Assembly: GCA_014360655.1 (NCBI GenBank)
Contig: JACIXC010000006.1
Coordinates: 1 to 64,000, forward strand
Origin: Actinomycetota bacterium
GTDB lineage: Bacteria; Actinomycetota; Geothermincolia; Geothermincolales; RBG-13-55-18
Reading direction: 5' to 3'
DNA length: 64,000 bases
Every line of letters begins with the position of its first letter. Within the stretch, counting starts at the first letter, position 1. Below are positions 17,299 through 26,173 of the stretch, in pieces. A program made the translations under genes and the position numbers. Below the pieces are notes generated by a model. It made no database searches and was not told the DNA's origin. It saw only the letters and a list, made by a program, of their open reading frames with translations.

Positions 17299-18354
17299 AT
17301 GAGGGGAGAAACGGGATCGAAGACCGTGATGGTAACCGGGGGCGCCGGTTTCTTCGGGGAATTGCTGAAAAAGAGGTTGCTGGATGAGGGGTATTTCTGC
17401 GTCAGCATCGACCTGGTGAAGGACGACTACCGGCACCCCGACCTGGTCTCCGTGCAGGGGGACATCAGGGACGCCTCGCTGCTCGAGGGCATTTTCTCGC
17501 AATACGCTTTCGACGCCGTGTTCCACTGCGCGGCGATCCTCGCCCACGCCGTGAAGGACAAGGGTTTCCTGTGGTCCAGCAATGTCGACGGGACAGCCCG
17601 CATCGCCGGTCTCGCGGAACGGTACGGGGTACCCCGGGTGATCTTCACCTCCTCCAACTGCCTGTGGGGAAAGAGCTTCGGGCGGCCGGTGAGGGAGGAC
17701 GACGTGCCGGAACCGGTGGAGGTCTACGGGAAGTCCAAATGGGAGGCGGAAAAGATCCTGCTGGACCACGGCGACTCCTTCAAGGCCGTGATCATCAGGT
17801 GCCCGACCATCATCGACTGCGGCCGCCTGGGCCTTCTGGCCATCCTCTTCGACTTCATCCGCGAGGGGCGGAAGGTGTGGGTGGTGGGGGACGGGAGCAA
17901 CAGGTACCAGTTCATCTATGCACAGGACCTCGCAGACGCCTGCATCAGGTCGCTCGCTTACCCGTCGTCGGCCGTCTTCAACATAGGGTCGGACAACGTC
18001 AAGAGCCTGAAGGAGGTCTACCAGTACGTCATAGACAGGGCGGGGACACAGGCGAGGATCGCCCATCTTCCCGAGAGGACCACCCTCCTGCTGATGAGAG
18101 CGGCCTATCACCTGAGGTTATCCCCGCTCGGCCCCTACCAGTACCGCATGATCTCCTCCGATTTCGAGTTCGACACCTCGAAGATCAAGAGCGAACTGGG
18201 TTGGAGGCCGACCCTGACCAACGAGGAGATGCTCTTCGAGGCATACGATTATTACCGTAGAAACTATGAGGAGATCAAGCGGCGTTCCGGCGTCTCGGCC
18301 CACAAGAAGAGCGCGAGCATGGGGATCATCAGGCTCTTGAAATGGATCTCTTGA
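17299..18354 (+). CDS. NAD(P)-dependent epimerase/dehydratase (extended SDR)
   Basis: A sugar-nucleotide-modifying-type enzyme of 351 residues. The Rossmann motif is TGGAGFFG (13-20), with an Asp at the end of strand 2 (SIDLV) suggesting NAD(H). Further signs are GDIRD (54-58), the HCAAI strand, and the catalytic Tyr143-x-x-x-Lys147 (YGKSK) with SSN at 118-120 in place of the Ser/Thr. C-terminal 'FNIGSDNVKSLKE' and 'DTSKIKSELGWRP' are typical of UDP-glucose 4-epimerase relatives. GGGAGAGG precedes the ATG. The product is unknown. It is coupled to the GT-C-type gene 3 bases downstream, which suggests glycan or lipid-linked sugar synthesis. Confidence 0.9.
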   Translation: MRGETGSKTVMVTGGAGFFGELLKKRLLDEGYFCVSIDLVKDDYRHPDLVSVQGDIRDASLLEGIFSQYAFDAVFHCAAILAHAVKDKGFLWSSNVDGTARIAGLAERYGVPRVIFTSSNCLWGKSFGRPVREDDVPEPVEVYGKSKWEAEKILLDHGDSFKAVIIRCPTIIDCGRLGLLAILFDFIREGRKVWVVGDGSNRYQFIYAQDLADACIRSLAYPSSAVFNIGSDNVKSLKEVYQYVIDRAGTQARIAHLPERTTLLLMRAAYHLRLSPLGPYQYRMISSDFEFDTSKIKSELGWRPTLTNEEMLFEAYDYYRRNYEEIKRRSGVSAHKKSASMGIIRLLKWIS

Positions 18355-18357
18355 CCC

Positions 18358-19809
18358 GTGGAAAGGTTATCTGATCACCTCAGGAAGAATTGGCTGGCCT
18401 ACCTGGTCACCGCTGTCTACGCGCTGTTGCTGGCGCTGGTCATCTCCCGGCACGAGCCCTGGTTCGACGAGGCGCAGTCATGGCTGCTGGCCAGGGACAC
18501 CAGCCCCATCACCCTGGTGACGAAGTACCTGAGGTACGAGGGCACCCCCGGTCTCTGGCAGCTGACCCTCATGGTCCCCGCCAAGCTGGGCCTGCCCTAC
18601 GGATCGCTCAAGGTCGTATCATGGATCGTGGCCGTCGCGGGGATCTACGTTTTCACGCGTTTCGCCCCCTTTCCCAATTACGTGAAGGTCATCCTGCCCT
18701 TCTCCTTCTTCCTCTTCTACCAGTACGCCGTGGTGGCCAGGAGCTACGTCCTCCTGCCCCTGCTGCTCTTCCTCATCGTCGTCATCTATGACCGCAAGAT
18801 GGAGAGGATCCCGGCTTTCACCGTCCTGGCCTGCCTGCTGGCCAACGTCTGCACGCAGGGCCTCGTGATGGCCGCGGTCCTCTTCGGGGTGCACCTGCTG
18901 GACCTGAGGAAGGCCTGGCCGGAGCTCGACGGGGCGGCACGGAGGAGGCAGGTATATGCCGTGCTCGCCTTCGCCGTCGTCTGCCTGCTGGTCGTGGCGA
19001 TGATCTTCCCGCCGCGGGACCTGGACTTCCCGGCCTTCAAGTCCGCCGGCATATCCGCCCTCTTCCACTCCCGGACGAAGTGGAAGATGCTCAGCACCTC
19101 CCTGACCGGCGTCCCCTTCCTCTCCGCCGCCGTCCTGCTGCTCAGCGCCCTCTGGTTCTGGCGCAGGAGGGTGCTGCTGCTCTACCTGGCCCTGACCCTC
19201 GCCCTGCTGGCGACGTTCATCTTCGCCTACGCCAACGTGTGGCACGAGGGCATCCTGCTCCTGGCATGGCTCTTCGTGACGTGGATCAGCTTCCAAGACA
19301 GGGAGGAGCGGGCGGCATGGAGCAGGGAATTGCCCACACGCGGGCTCAGGCAGGTGATGTGCGGGGCGCTGGTGGTGGTGGCGATCATCCAGGCGAACTG
19401 GTCCTTCAACAGCGCCAGGTATGACTGGTCCTACAAGTACTCCGCCAGCCGCGAGATAGCCGATTACATCAAGGAAAACCACATGGAAGGCGACGTGATC
19501 TACGCCAACGGCTGGCATCCCATCTCCATACTCCCTTATTTCAAGCGCAACATCTTCGACAACTACAACGGCAAGGACAACCCCTCGTTCTGGTTCTGGT
19601 CCGAGGAAAACAACATGGTCAGGTCGCTCGACCTCATGGTCGCCGATGGCCCCGACTGGATAATCTGGGGGGTGAAGTTCCCGGGGGAGGACATCCTGCC
19701 CACCATAGCTGGTTACGAACTCGTGCGCTACTTCGACGGCGCGCTCTACTGGAAATATTACGTATTCCAGAAGGACGCCTTCGCCCTGTACCGCCGGATA
19801 GAAACATGA
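18358..19809 (+). CDS. GT-C-fold membrane glycosyltransferase-like protein
   Basis: A protein of 483 residues with about 10-11 transmembrane helices and a soluble C-terminal part (about 365-483). The first outer loop has HEPWFDEAQSWLLARD, the acidic D-E motif position of GT39/PMT-like enzymes that use polyprenyl-phosphate sugars, followed by 'RYEGTPGLWQL'. The GTG start has no clear Shine-Dalgarno sequence and lies 3 bases after the epimerase stop, so translation is probably coupled. No homologue with known substrate is recognised. A role in decorating wall polymers or glycoproteins is inferred from the motif and the neighbour. Confidence 0.8.
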   Translation: MERLSDHLRKNWLAYLVTAVYALLLALVISRHEPWFDEAQSWLLARDTSPITLVTKYLRYEGTPGLWQLTLMVPAKLGLPYGSLKVVSWIVAVAGIYVFTRFAPFPNYVKVILPFSFFLFYQYAVVARSYVLLPLLLFLIVVIYDRKMERIPAFTVLACLLANVCTQGLVMAAVLFGVHLLDLRKAWPELDGAARRRQVYAVLAFAVVCLLVVAMIFPPRDLDFPAFKSAGISALFHSRTKWKMLSTSLTGVPFLSAAVLLLSALWFWRRRVLLLYLALTLALLATFIFAYANVWHEGILLLAWLFVTWISFQDREERAAWSRELPTRGLRQVMCGALVVVAIIQANWSFNSARYDWSYKYSASREIADYIKENHMEGDVIYANGWHPISILPYFKRNIFDNYNGKDNPSFWFWSEENNMVRSLDLMVADGPDWIIWGVKFPGEDILPTIAGYELVRYFDGALYWKYYVFQKDAFALYRRIET

Positions 19810-20247
19810 CCGATCGCCGAGAATGCGCGCCATGAAGGTCGCGAGGTTTAAAGGAATGCTTGAGCCCTCGACGTGGATGAATCCGCCTGGGCATTGCCCG
19901 TCCCCGGACGGCTCTCCTGTTTTCCACTCCGCGCGATCTTATGCACCGGCAAGATTCCGACATGCTGCAAGCGGGAGCCCGGCGGTTCGCACCTGCTCGC
20001 CTCTACCGGTAAACGCCCGGGCGAGGCATCCTTTTTCATGCGGGCCTTGTTCAAGGCCTCTGCGGGCACCCGTTTGCCTGCGGCGCGCGGGGAGGAATGC
20101 GCTTCCGGGAAGCGAAGGCTTTCATGGCATATCCCGAAAGGCTTCCCGGCGGTACGACGGAGCGCAGGGATGAACGCCCCGACCGTATAGGAGTGCCGCT
20201 GCGGCCACGGGAACGCGTCTGCCTTTACGCGGAAAAAGGAGGTGGCC
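19810..20247. other. Gene-free interval with GGCCTTGTTCAAGGCC palindrome
   Basis: No credible gene is seen in about 440 bases. A perfect 16-base palindrome lies at 20043-20058 shortly after a CTTTTT run. AAAAAGGAGG at the right end is the ribosome site of the next gene. Frames here are open only through GC bias. Confidence 0.45.
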
Positions 20248-20910
20248 ATGTTTTTCCAGCTCACGGAGGCATCGCAGAAAGCGCTGGAGGGTCTGCGGGA
20301 CCTGCATTCCTTGAAGTGGTATGCGATCCCCCTGCTGGCGCTGGTAGCCTATATCTACGCCCGGGAGGTGAAACGTTCTCGGGAGACGGGGAACTGGGAC
20401 CCCCTCCTGGCGGCGCTGCTCGTCTTCGGCTGCGACTTCTTCAACGAGACCTGGAACGGCTGGGTCTTCCACCTCACCAAGCGGTCGGCGGTCTGGACCA
20501 CCCCCGGGGACACCGCCTACCGCATGACGGTGGGCTGGAACATCGAGATTATCTTCACCTTCCTACTGCTGGGCCTCGCCTATTACCATTCCCTGCTGCC
20601 GGACAAGGAAAGGAAGATACTGGGAATACCCAACCGGTGGCTGCTGGCCGTCTTCTTCGCCGCCTTCTGCGTCTTCGTCGAGGTGCTGCTGAACATGGGC
20701 GACCACCTGGTGTGGGAATACCCGTGGTGGAACCGCACTTTCGGCGGAATCTGGCTCATCTTCATCCTGGGGTACTTCTACTGGTTCGCGGCGGTCAACC
20801 TCATGCTGGAGATGAAATCACTCAAGGGCAAGTTGGCCCTCCTGGGGAGCATATACGCCGTCCCCCTGGTCATGACCTTCATCGCCTGGGGCGCGGGCTT
20901 CCGCTATTAA
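20248..20910 (+). CDS. Six-helix membrane protein, unknown function
   Basis: A protein of 220 residues with about six hydrophobic helices, rich in Trp and aromatic residues. The ATG has AAAAAGGAGG 6 bases before it. Notable polar residues within or beside helices are DFFNETWNGWVFH, TVGWNIEIIFTF, VEVLLNMGDHLVWEYPWW and FYWFAAVNLM. The conserved-looking Asp/Asn/Glu/His in membrane positions suggest a binding or redox site, but no family is recognised. It ends in a 4-base tail-to-tail overlap with the minus-strand gene at 20907. Confidence 0.8.
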   Translation: MFFQLTEASQKALEGLRDLHSLKWYAIPLLALVAYIYAREVKRSRETGNWDPLLAALLVFGCDFFNETWNGWVFHLTKRSAVWTTPGDTAYRMTVGWNIEIIFTFLLLGLAYYHSLLPDKERKILGIPNRWLLAVFFAAFCVFVEVLLNMGDHLVWEYPWWNRTFGGIWLIFILGYFYWFAAVNLMLEMKSLKGKLALLGSIYAVPLVMTFIAWGAGFRY

Positions 20911-21992
20911 GAAGCCGCGCGGAGAATCCGTGACCGTACCAGGTCCACGAAGGCTTCCAGTCGGGTGTCCACCCCCGCCGGCGAGGTGTGTTCGTCGAAG
21001 CACAGCTCCAGGTAGGGCAGGCGGCTGCGTGAGAGGATGGCGGGCATGACGGTGCGGCATATGTTCTCCGGCATGCAGGTGAGGGGATAGGCGTGGATCA
21101 CGCCCTCGAATCCCTGCCGGGGCGCGTCCAGGATGCCGCTGACGGTCATGTGTTCCTCCCCGCCCAGCACGTAGGGGAGGTAGGGGCGGGTGCGCCTCCT
21201 CGCCAGCCATGCGCCGAGCTGGATGCGCGGGTCCAGCCACAAGGGACCCAGCAGCCACCGGTAGGTGGAGAGCACGGGGTGTACCTCCACGCGGAAGCGG
21301 CTGCCCAGCCTCCTCACCAGGTCGCAGCTCAGGGAAGGCTCCAGGAGCACGTATAGCTCCCCCACCAGGCGCACCCTGGTCACGCCGCCGTCCCCGTCAA
21401 GGGGCAGGGAGAACAGCTCCTCCCGGAAACGCTCGCTCAGCTCGCGCACCGCCCGCAGGGAATCCGCCTCGTCCAGCCTTTTCAGGTAGCGCGAGAGGAG
21501 CGCGTCCGTATCGCCGGGCTTTTCCCCGCGGGGACGTGCCCATCGCGCCAGGCGCTCGAGCTCGTCCACCGCCACCGCCTTACTCTTGAAGATGGCAAGG
21601 GCTCCGGGCAACCTGCGGAAGATGCCCGGCCCCAGCCTGGTGCGGAACTTCTCCGCCACCTCGGCCGCGTTCTCCCGCCCGATGAGCACGGAGTCGAACT
21701 CGTACCCCAGGTCCTTGAGGATCATGTGCTGCACGCGCCCGTAGTTGCCGAAGCGGCAGGCCCACATGCCGCAGACCATGGCCAGCGTGTCCGCCCCCCG
21801 GTCGAGGGCGGACAGGCAATCCCCCAGAGTGACCTTGAAGGGGAGGCAGACGAACTCCGGCGAGTGCTGGAGCCCCCTCTTCAGCGTCTCGGCATTGGGC
21901 CTCTCCGGGACCACCGCCTCCGCCCCCAGGCTCTCCACCAGGGCCCGCAGCGGAATAAAGGCGTTCCCCATGTGGGGAAAGGCTATCCTCAT
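20907..21992 (-). CDS. Acyl-CoA dehydratase activase-related protein (shorter subunit)
   Basis: A protein of 361 residues of the DUF2229/'CoA protein activase' type, related to components around 2-hydroxyacyl-CoA dehydratases. Features: MRIAFPHMGNAF start, EFVCLPFKVTLGD, MVCGMWACRFGNYGRVQ, and the C-terminal 'THAYPLTC-type' segment (VIHAYPLTCMPENI) with LCFDEHTSPAG. Several Cys could hold an Fe-S cluster. Its ATG overlaps the stop of the upstream gene (ATGA), so the pair is co-translated. No dehydratase subunit or BcrAD-type ATPase is in the window. The real function of such pairs is not established. Confidence 0.85.
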   Translation of the reverse strand: MRIAFPHMGNAFIPLRALVESLGAEAVVPERPNAETLKRGLQHSPEFVCLPFKVTLGDCLSALDRGADTLAMVCGMWACRFGNYGRVQHMILKDLGYEFDSVLIGRENAAEVAEKFRTRLGPGIFRRLPGALAIFKSKAVAVDELERLARWARPRGEKPGDTDALLSRYLKRLDEADSLRAVRELSERFREELFSLPLDGDGGVTRVRLVGELYVLLEPSLSCDLVRRLGSRFRVEVHPVLSTYRWLLGPLWLDPRIQLGAWLARRRTRPYLPYVLGGEEHMTVSGILDAPRQGFEGVIHAYPLTCMPENICRTVMPAILSRSRLPYLELCFDEHTSPAGVDTRLEAFVDLVRSRILRAAS

Positions 21993-23149
21993 GTCCTCCC
22001 TCCCGCTCTTGCGCGCGCTACCGCCTCCGCTCCCAACCTGCCTCCCGCTTTCTTCGTCTCCCGGTAGCGCAGCATGTCGACGAAGGCCTCCGCGCGCGTC
22101 CTCACCCCCGACTCCGCGCTGTGCTCGTCGAGGACCACCTCCATGAAGGCCTTGCCGTCACGGGGTAGCGTCTCGCGCCTGAACATCTCCATGACCAGGG
22201 AATCGGGGCCGCAGCCGAAGCTGGTGAGGTAGATGATGCCGTCCACGTCGCATCGCCGCGAGAACAGGGAGGCGGCGGCCAGGAGCTCCCTCTCGAAGCT
22301 CCACGAGATGTCGGGGAGGAGGCGCGCCTCCCGCTCGAGATCCTCGTCGCTGAAGGCGCTGTTGGTCAGGACCCTGGCGCCGCTTTCCCGCAGCCATCGG
22401 AAGAGGTTCTTGTTCAGCATCCCGTCGCCCAGGAGGTAGGGGTGGCCCAGCACGGCCACCGTGATGTCTCCCGCGACCTTTCCCTGCCCGGCCTGCGGTG
22501 GGAGGCAGCCGCCGTTCCCCCCGGCGCCCCCGTTCCCGCCGCGGGCCTCCCGCGCTCCCGTTGCCGCGGTCTCCCCTGCCGCCCTGCGAGGGCCCGCCCC
22601 TCGCGTTATCCCCGCGGCCTCGCCCGGCCCGCTTTCCCATTCCTCAATGGCTTCGTGGGGAAGCGACCCGCCCCGCAGCAGCGCCTCGTACCTCGCCTGC
22701 TCGCGCCGCGCCTCTCGGTAGGCCCCGAGGACCCTGCAGGGCGTGGCGCCCAGCCGCCCCCCCAGCCTCAGGCATCCCCACCACCAAGGGGCCCTCTTCA
22801 CGTCCAGCACCCATTCCAGGAGCAGGGGAGGGCGGTGGGGGAAGAAGCGCACCATGTCCGGCGCGGCGATGAGCTTGGGACAGGTGAAGGTGTCGTATCT
22901 CCGCTTCTCCACGCTGACCAGGCGGGGGACCAGCAGGGCATCCACCCCGTCCTTGAGGTGATCCACGTGCCCGAAGAAGGCCTTGACGGCCACGCAGATG
23001 TCATCGACGCAGCACTCGGTGCCCTTCTCCAGGATCCCCAGGTCCGTGGGCGGGGATGTCACCACCTCGTGGCCGCACCCTTCCACGAAGGTCTTCAGGA
23101 AGGGATAGTAACGGTAGAACATCAGGGCGCGTGGAATGCCGATCCTCAA
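21989..23149 (-). CDS. Acyl-CoA dehydratase activase-related protein (longer subunit)
   Basis: A protein of 386 residues, paralogous in layout to the downstream gene. It has the typical start RIGIPRALMFYRYYP, ECCVDDICVAVKAF, VPRLVSVEKRRYDTFTCPK, SFGCGPDSLVMEMF and VLDEHSAESGVRTR. The Cys in ECCVDD, TCPK and FGCGP are candidate Fe-S ligands. The TTG at 23149 is chosen over the in-frame ATG at 23167 because GGGAGGTGG then precedes it and the protein begins as in the family. A low-complexity Gly/Ala/Arg insert (about 175-225) with GGNGGAGGNGG splits the domain, which is unusual. Confidence 0.85.
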   Translation of the reverse strand: MRIGIPRALMFYRYYPFLKTFVEGCGHEVVTSPPTDLGILEKGTECCVDDICVAVKAFFGHVDHLKDGVDALLVPRLVSVEKRRYDTFTCPKLIAAPDMVRFFPHRPPLLLEWVLDVKRAPWWWGCLRLGGRLGATPCRVLGAYREARREQARYEALLRGGSLPHEAIEEWESGPGEAAGITRGAGPRRAAGETAATGAREARGGNGGAGGNGGCLPPQAGQGKVAGDITVAVLGHPYLLGDGMLNKNLFRWLRESGARVLTNSAFSDEDLEREARLLPDISWSFERELLAAASLFSRRCDVDGIIYLTSFGCGPDSLVMEMFRRETLPRDGKAFMEVVLDEHSAESGVRTRAEAFVDMLRYRETKKAGGRLGAEAVARARAGGRT

Positions 23150-23499
23150 GCGAAAACCACCTCCCATGGCGAGGGCGATCCGCCCGCTTGCAAACCACCG
23201 TGACCGCCGCAGACGCGCCCCCCGAAACCCGTGCAGCAGTGCCCTCGCCCGGCGATCCCCCCGGCACCGGAGTCATCTATAAGGGGGCGCGGTACCCACG
23301 AAGAGTATCGCGTGCACGTTGAAGCTACCATCGCTTACCCGAGGCCCCGGCGGCGAACAGGGATCCCCTGCCTTTATTTCCTTTCCCCCGCGGGGGGAAC
23401 TTCAGCTCCTTAGAGCGACTTGAACAATATTTCATTGTTTCCTTTTATCCACGGGAGAAACCTTCTGCCCCGCTCCGGCGCTACGCCGGTGGTTTCACT
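23150..23499. other. Intergenic region, no gene
   Basis: These 350 bases separate two minus-strand genes. TATAGATGAC on the minus strand (near 23273-23282) is a possible -10 for the activase pair. An AT-richer patch around 23410-23450 includes ATATTTCATTG. Nothing else is recognised. Confidence 0.4.
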
Positions 23500-23799
23500 T
23501 CACGGTTCGGCTTCAAGCCCCGGGCTTATCCTTTTCATCTCCAGGGTCACGGTGTTCGTCCTGTCCAGGCAGTCCAGCACCAACACGTCCGGGTTCCCCC
23601 ATTCCGGCGGGAACCCTCCCCCGAACTGCAGCATGATGAGGTAGGGGAAGATGTCATGGTAGAAGAAGCCGCACAGCCCCCCCGAACTGTAGCCGCTGAG
23701 CTCGAACTGGTCCCCGACCTTGTGTCCCGCGGAACAGAAGCCCTTGACCGCCTTGACGGTTCCCACCACGCGGAAACCCACCTGCACCTCTTCCTCCAT
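23500..23799 (-). CDS. TIGR04076 family protein
   Basis: A small cytosolic protein of 99 residues. The family signature is clear: CSAGHKVGDQFEL near 22-34, GLCGFFYHDIFPYL near 41-54, and 'LDCLDRTNTVTLEM' near the end. The conserved Cys pair and the His suggest metal or substrate binding. The function is unknown. AAGGGGGA is 7 bases before the ATG. TIGR04076 proteins occur mainly in anaerobes, consistent with the adjacent activase pair. It stands alone. Confidence 0.9.
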   Translation of the reverse strand: MEEEVQVGFRVVGTVKAVKGFCSAGHKVGDQFELSGYSSGGLCGFFYHDIFPYLIMLQFGGGFPPEWGNPDVLVLDCLDRTNTVTLEMKRISPGLEAEP

Positions 23800-24368
23800 C
23801 TTGCGATCCCCCTTGGTCGAAAGGCACTCCCATGCCGTCTGACCATGTGCGGGCCGTATGGCTCGCGTCCCCGCCCCACCGGGCGGCTTTCCTTAATATA
23901 CAACATCCCGCGAGTGCCATCCCGTAAAGGGTGCGGTTGGCCCGGGCGTGGGACCGGCTTTCCCGCGGACGGCCTCGTGTGACGCGAGAACAAGGCGAGG
24001 ATGACGTCCCTCCCGGGCGGCGTTTTGCTGTGTGCGAGGGACCGGTTACCCGTGCGGCGTTCCCGGGTGGCGAGGAGGAGGGCCGGCGAAGAAGGCGCAG
24101 GTAGGTGACGCGTTGCGCGTCCGGTCCGTGAAGCATGTCGGCGCCCGGTTCGGGCTTGAGAAGGGCTGGTTCAGGGTGGAGTCTTGACAAGGGGAGAGAG
24201 CCCGCGCACGCGGCCGCCCTCCCGCGTCCGCGGCGGCTTGCCCTCGCCCTTGCGTGATCAATAAAATGGATGGGCGGAATGGGCGGTCCCCGCGCTGAAG
24301 AGGCGGGGAGGCCTGGTTCGGAAAGCGCAGCGGGGCGCGCCCCGTGCGGCGCGCGAAAGGAGGTGGCG
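23800..24368. other. Gene-free divergent region
   Basis: About 570 bases separate the TIGR04076 gene (minus) and the GerMN gene (plus). TATATT on the minus strand at about 23895 is a possible -10 for the former. A TTGACA at 24184-24189 lacks a partner -10. No coding frame has a ribosome site, and no structured RNA is recognised. Confidence 0.4.
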
Positions 24369-25163
24369 ATGAGAAGGGCCGCTCTCGCCCTGGGCCTGTC
24401 GTTGCTTCTTGTCCTCGCCCTGTGCGGAGGTGCGGTACGGGCACAGGAAGAACTCCCGCAGGAGGGGGAGACCGCGGGGGAAGGGGCTCCGGAAGCGGGA
24501 CAGGTTTACTTCTATCTTAACGGAGAGCTGTCTCCCGTGCCCAGGGATATCGCTGCGGGGGGGCAGACGCTGGAATTCGCGGTCATGGAGCTGCTCAACG
24601 GGCCCAGCGAGGAGGAGCGCGCCGCGGGCTACGTCACCTACATACCGGAAGGGGTCAAGCTGCAGTACTCCACCATAAAGCAGGACCGCAGCGAGTACAG
24701 CGTCAACCTCTCGCGCGACCTCCTCTCCCTTGCCGGGAACCGGGAAGCGGCGATAAAGGCCCTGGCACAGCTGGTGAAGACGGTTCGGGAGGCCGGCGAC
24801 ATCCCGGTGGTGGGCGTCACCGTGGCCTCCGAGGACCTCTCGGGCATGCCCGAGGACGCCTTCGCCGCCCTCGGCGCCACAGCCCAGGAGGTGGAGGCGG
24901 AGATCTCGGGTGTCGAGCCGGAAGGCGGCAACGGCGGTGACGGGTCCGGCAAGGGGCTGGTCCTCCTCCTGGCGTTGGGCATACCGGCCCTGCTCATCCT
25001 CGCCGCGGCGGCTTTCTATACCGCGCGGAAAAGGAAAAGGGGCGATGGCGAGGGCGATACTTACGTGCGTAGGGGCGGCGCGGGGAAAGCGCGCCCCCGG
25101 GCGGCGCAAGGCGGTGGCAAAAAGGGCGCCGCGAGGGGCGGCGCAAAAGGGAAGGGCAGGTGA
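24369..25163 (+). CDS. GerMN-domain membrane protein
   Basis: A protein of 264 residues. The ATG at 24369 is chosen for AAAGGAGGTGG upstream and a signal peptide immediately after it (MRRAALALGL..., cut after VRA). The GerMN ('sporulation and spore germination') domain occupies about 42-165: VYFYLNGELSPV, LEFAVMELLNGPSEEER, TYIPEGVKL and 'VNLSRDLL'. Then come an acidic/Gly linker, a transmembrane helix (about 198-220) and a long basic Lys/Arg/Gly tail in the cytosol. In Actinomycetota GerMN domains occur in LpqB-type envelope proteins, so spore function need not follow. It overlaps the next gene by 4 bases. Confidence 0.88.
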   Translation: MRRAALALGLSLLLVLALCGGAVRAQEELPQEGETAGEGAPEAGQVYFYLNGELSPVPRDIAAGGQTLEFAVMELLNGPSEEERAAGYVTYIPEGVKLQYSTIKQDRSEYSVNLSRDLLSLAGNREAAIKALAQLVKTVREAGDIPVVGVTVASEDLSGMPEDAFAALGATAQEVEAEISGVEPEGGNGGDGSGKGLVLLLALGIPALLILAAAAFYTARKRKRGDGEGDTYVRRGGAGKARPRAAQGGGKKGAARGGAKGKGR

Positions 25164-26173
25164 GCATGGATGGCGCGGACGGTGCGACGCGGCGGTTACT
25201 CGTAACCTGCACCGCCGTACTCCTCTCCCTCGCGGTGGCGTGCGGGTGCGGTGCCTCTCCCGCGCCGGAGAACGGCGACCCCTTCCTGCTCTCCCTGGCC
25301 GACCGCGTGGATGCCTCCCGCATGATGGGGACCATCGAGTACCTGTGCGGCGATGAGCTCGGAGGGAGGCCGGCAGGGTCACCCCAGAGCGCCCTGGTGG
25401 AGGAATACCTGGCCGGGCGGCTGGAGGAGCTGGGGCTGCAGCCCGTGGCGCCCCTCGGCATCTCCGGCTACCGCCAGGACTTCCCGGTTCCCGCCGAGAG
25501 GTGCTTCCTCGAGGAGGAGACAAGGGCGGACCAGGCGGTCACGGCGAGCAATATCCTGGGCATGATACCGGGAGAGGGCGATGAGATGGTGATCATCACC
25601 GCGAACTACGACGGCATAGGCAAAGATCCCGAGAGCGGCGCCGTCTATCCCGGGGCCGATTACAACGCTTCCGGCGTGGGCGCGCTCGTGGAGGTGGCGA
25701 CCATCCTCTCCTCGCTGCAGGAACCGCCCCGGCGTCACGTCGTCTTCGCCCTGCTGGGAGCCGAGGAATGCGGCTCCTACGGGTCCTCCGCCCTCGCCTC
25801 CCTCCTGGAGGAGAAGGGCATGCGCGAGAGCGCGCGCGTCATCAACCTGGAGGGACTGGGAGCCGGTGACGGCGATTACATGGACGTCTGGGACCTCAAC
25901 TACCGGCGCAACCGCGAAACGGTGCGGGCCCTGGAGGACGCGGCGGACCTGCTGGGGGTGACCCTGGAGCTGGGAGGGGAAGACCCGGGGTCCTCCGCGG
26001 GCACCTTCTTCCTCTATCACATCCCCGCCGTCACCTGCGACTGGTCATGGTTCAACCGCGATGAACACCCGGATTTTCACCTCACCACCGACACGCCGGA
26101 AAGGATAAACCGGGAGGGCCTGCGCAAGGCCACGCGCGTGGTATCCGTCGCCGCATGGATGCTCGCGGGTTAG
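25160..26173 (+). CDS. M28-type peptidase homologue with altered metal site (lipoprotein)
   Basis: A protein of 337 residues. The GTG start overlaps the GerMN stop (GTGA); ATG at 25166 is an alternative. The signal-like N-terminus ends at Cys28, perhaps a lipobox. The M28 fold is recognisable: ILGMIPG, GADYNASGVGALVEVA, FALLGAEECGSYGS, INLEGLG and FHLTTDTPERIN. The metal ligands differ. The first His of the HxD motif is Asn149 (NYD), and the bridging Asp before NASG is Tyr168. Glu202/203, Glu231 and His307 remain. Two of five zinc ligands are therefore lost, so it may be inactive or bind one metal. The stop overlaps the next gene tail to tail by 4 bases. Confidence 0.85.
   Translation: MSMDGADGATRRLLVTCTAVLLSLAVACGCGASPAPENGDPFLLSLADRVDASRMMGTIEYLCGDELGGRPAGSPQSALVEEYLAGRLEELGLQPVAPLGISGYRQDFPVPAERCFLEEETRADQAVTASNILGMIPGEGDEMVIITANYDGIGKDPESGAVYPGADYNASGVGALVEVATILSSLQEPPRRHVVFALLGAEECGSYGSSALASLLEEKGMRESARVINLEGLGAGDGDYMDVWDLNYRRNRETVRALEDAADLLGVTLELGGEDPGSSAGTFFLYHIPAVTCDWSWFNRDEHPDFHLTTDTPERINREGLRKATRVVSVAAWMLAG

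Noticed and set aside
16863-17300. Integrated element at tRNA-Ala
   Set aside because: No integrase, no excisionase and no repeated tRNA 3' segment in the window; only the AT-rich patch is noted.
16583-17408. Minus-strand frames covering tRNA-Ala with an 'ERIRTADLLLARQALSH' end
   Set aside because: This is the well-known spurious translation of the antisense of a tRNA. No ribosome site and no family support.
24369-25163. Evidence for sporulation from the GerMN domain
   Set aside because: GerMN domains occur in non-sporulating Actinomycetota envelope proteins; no other spore gene is in the window.
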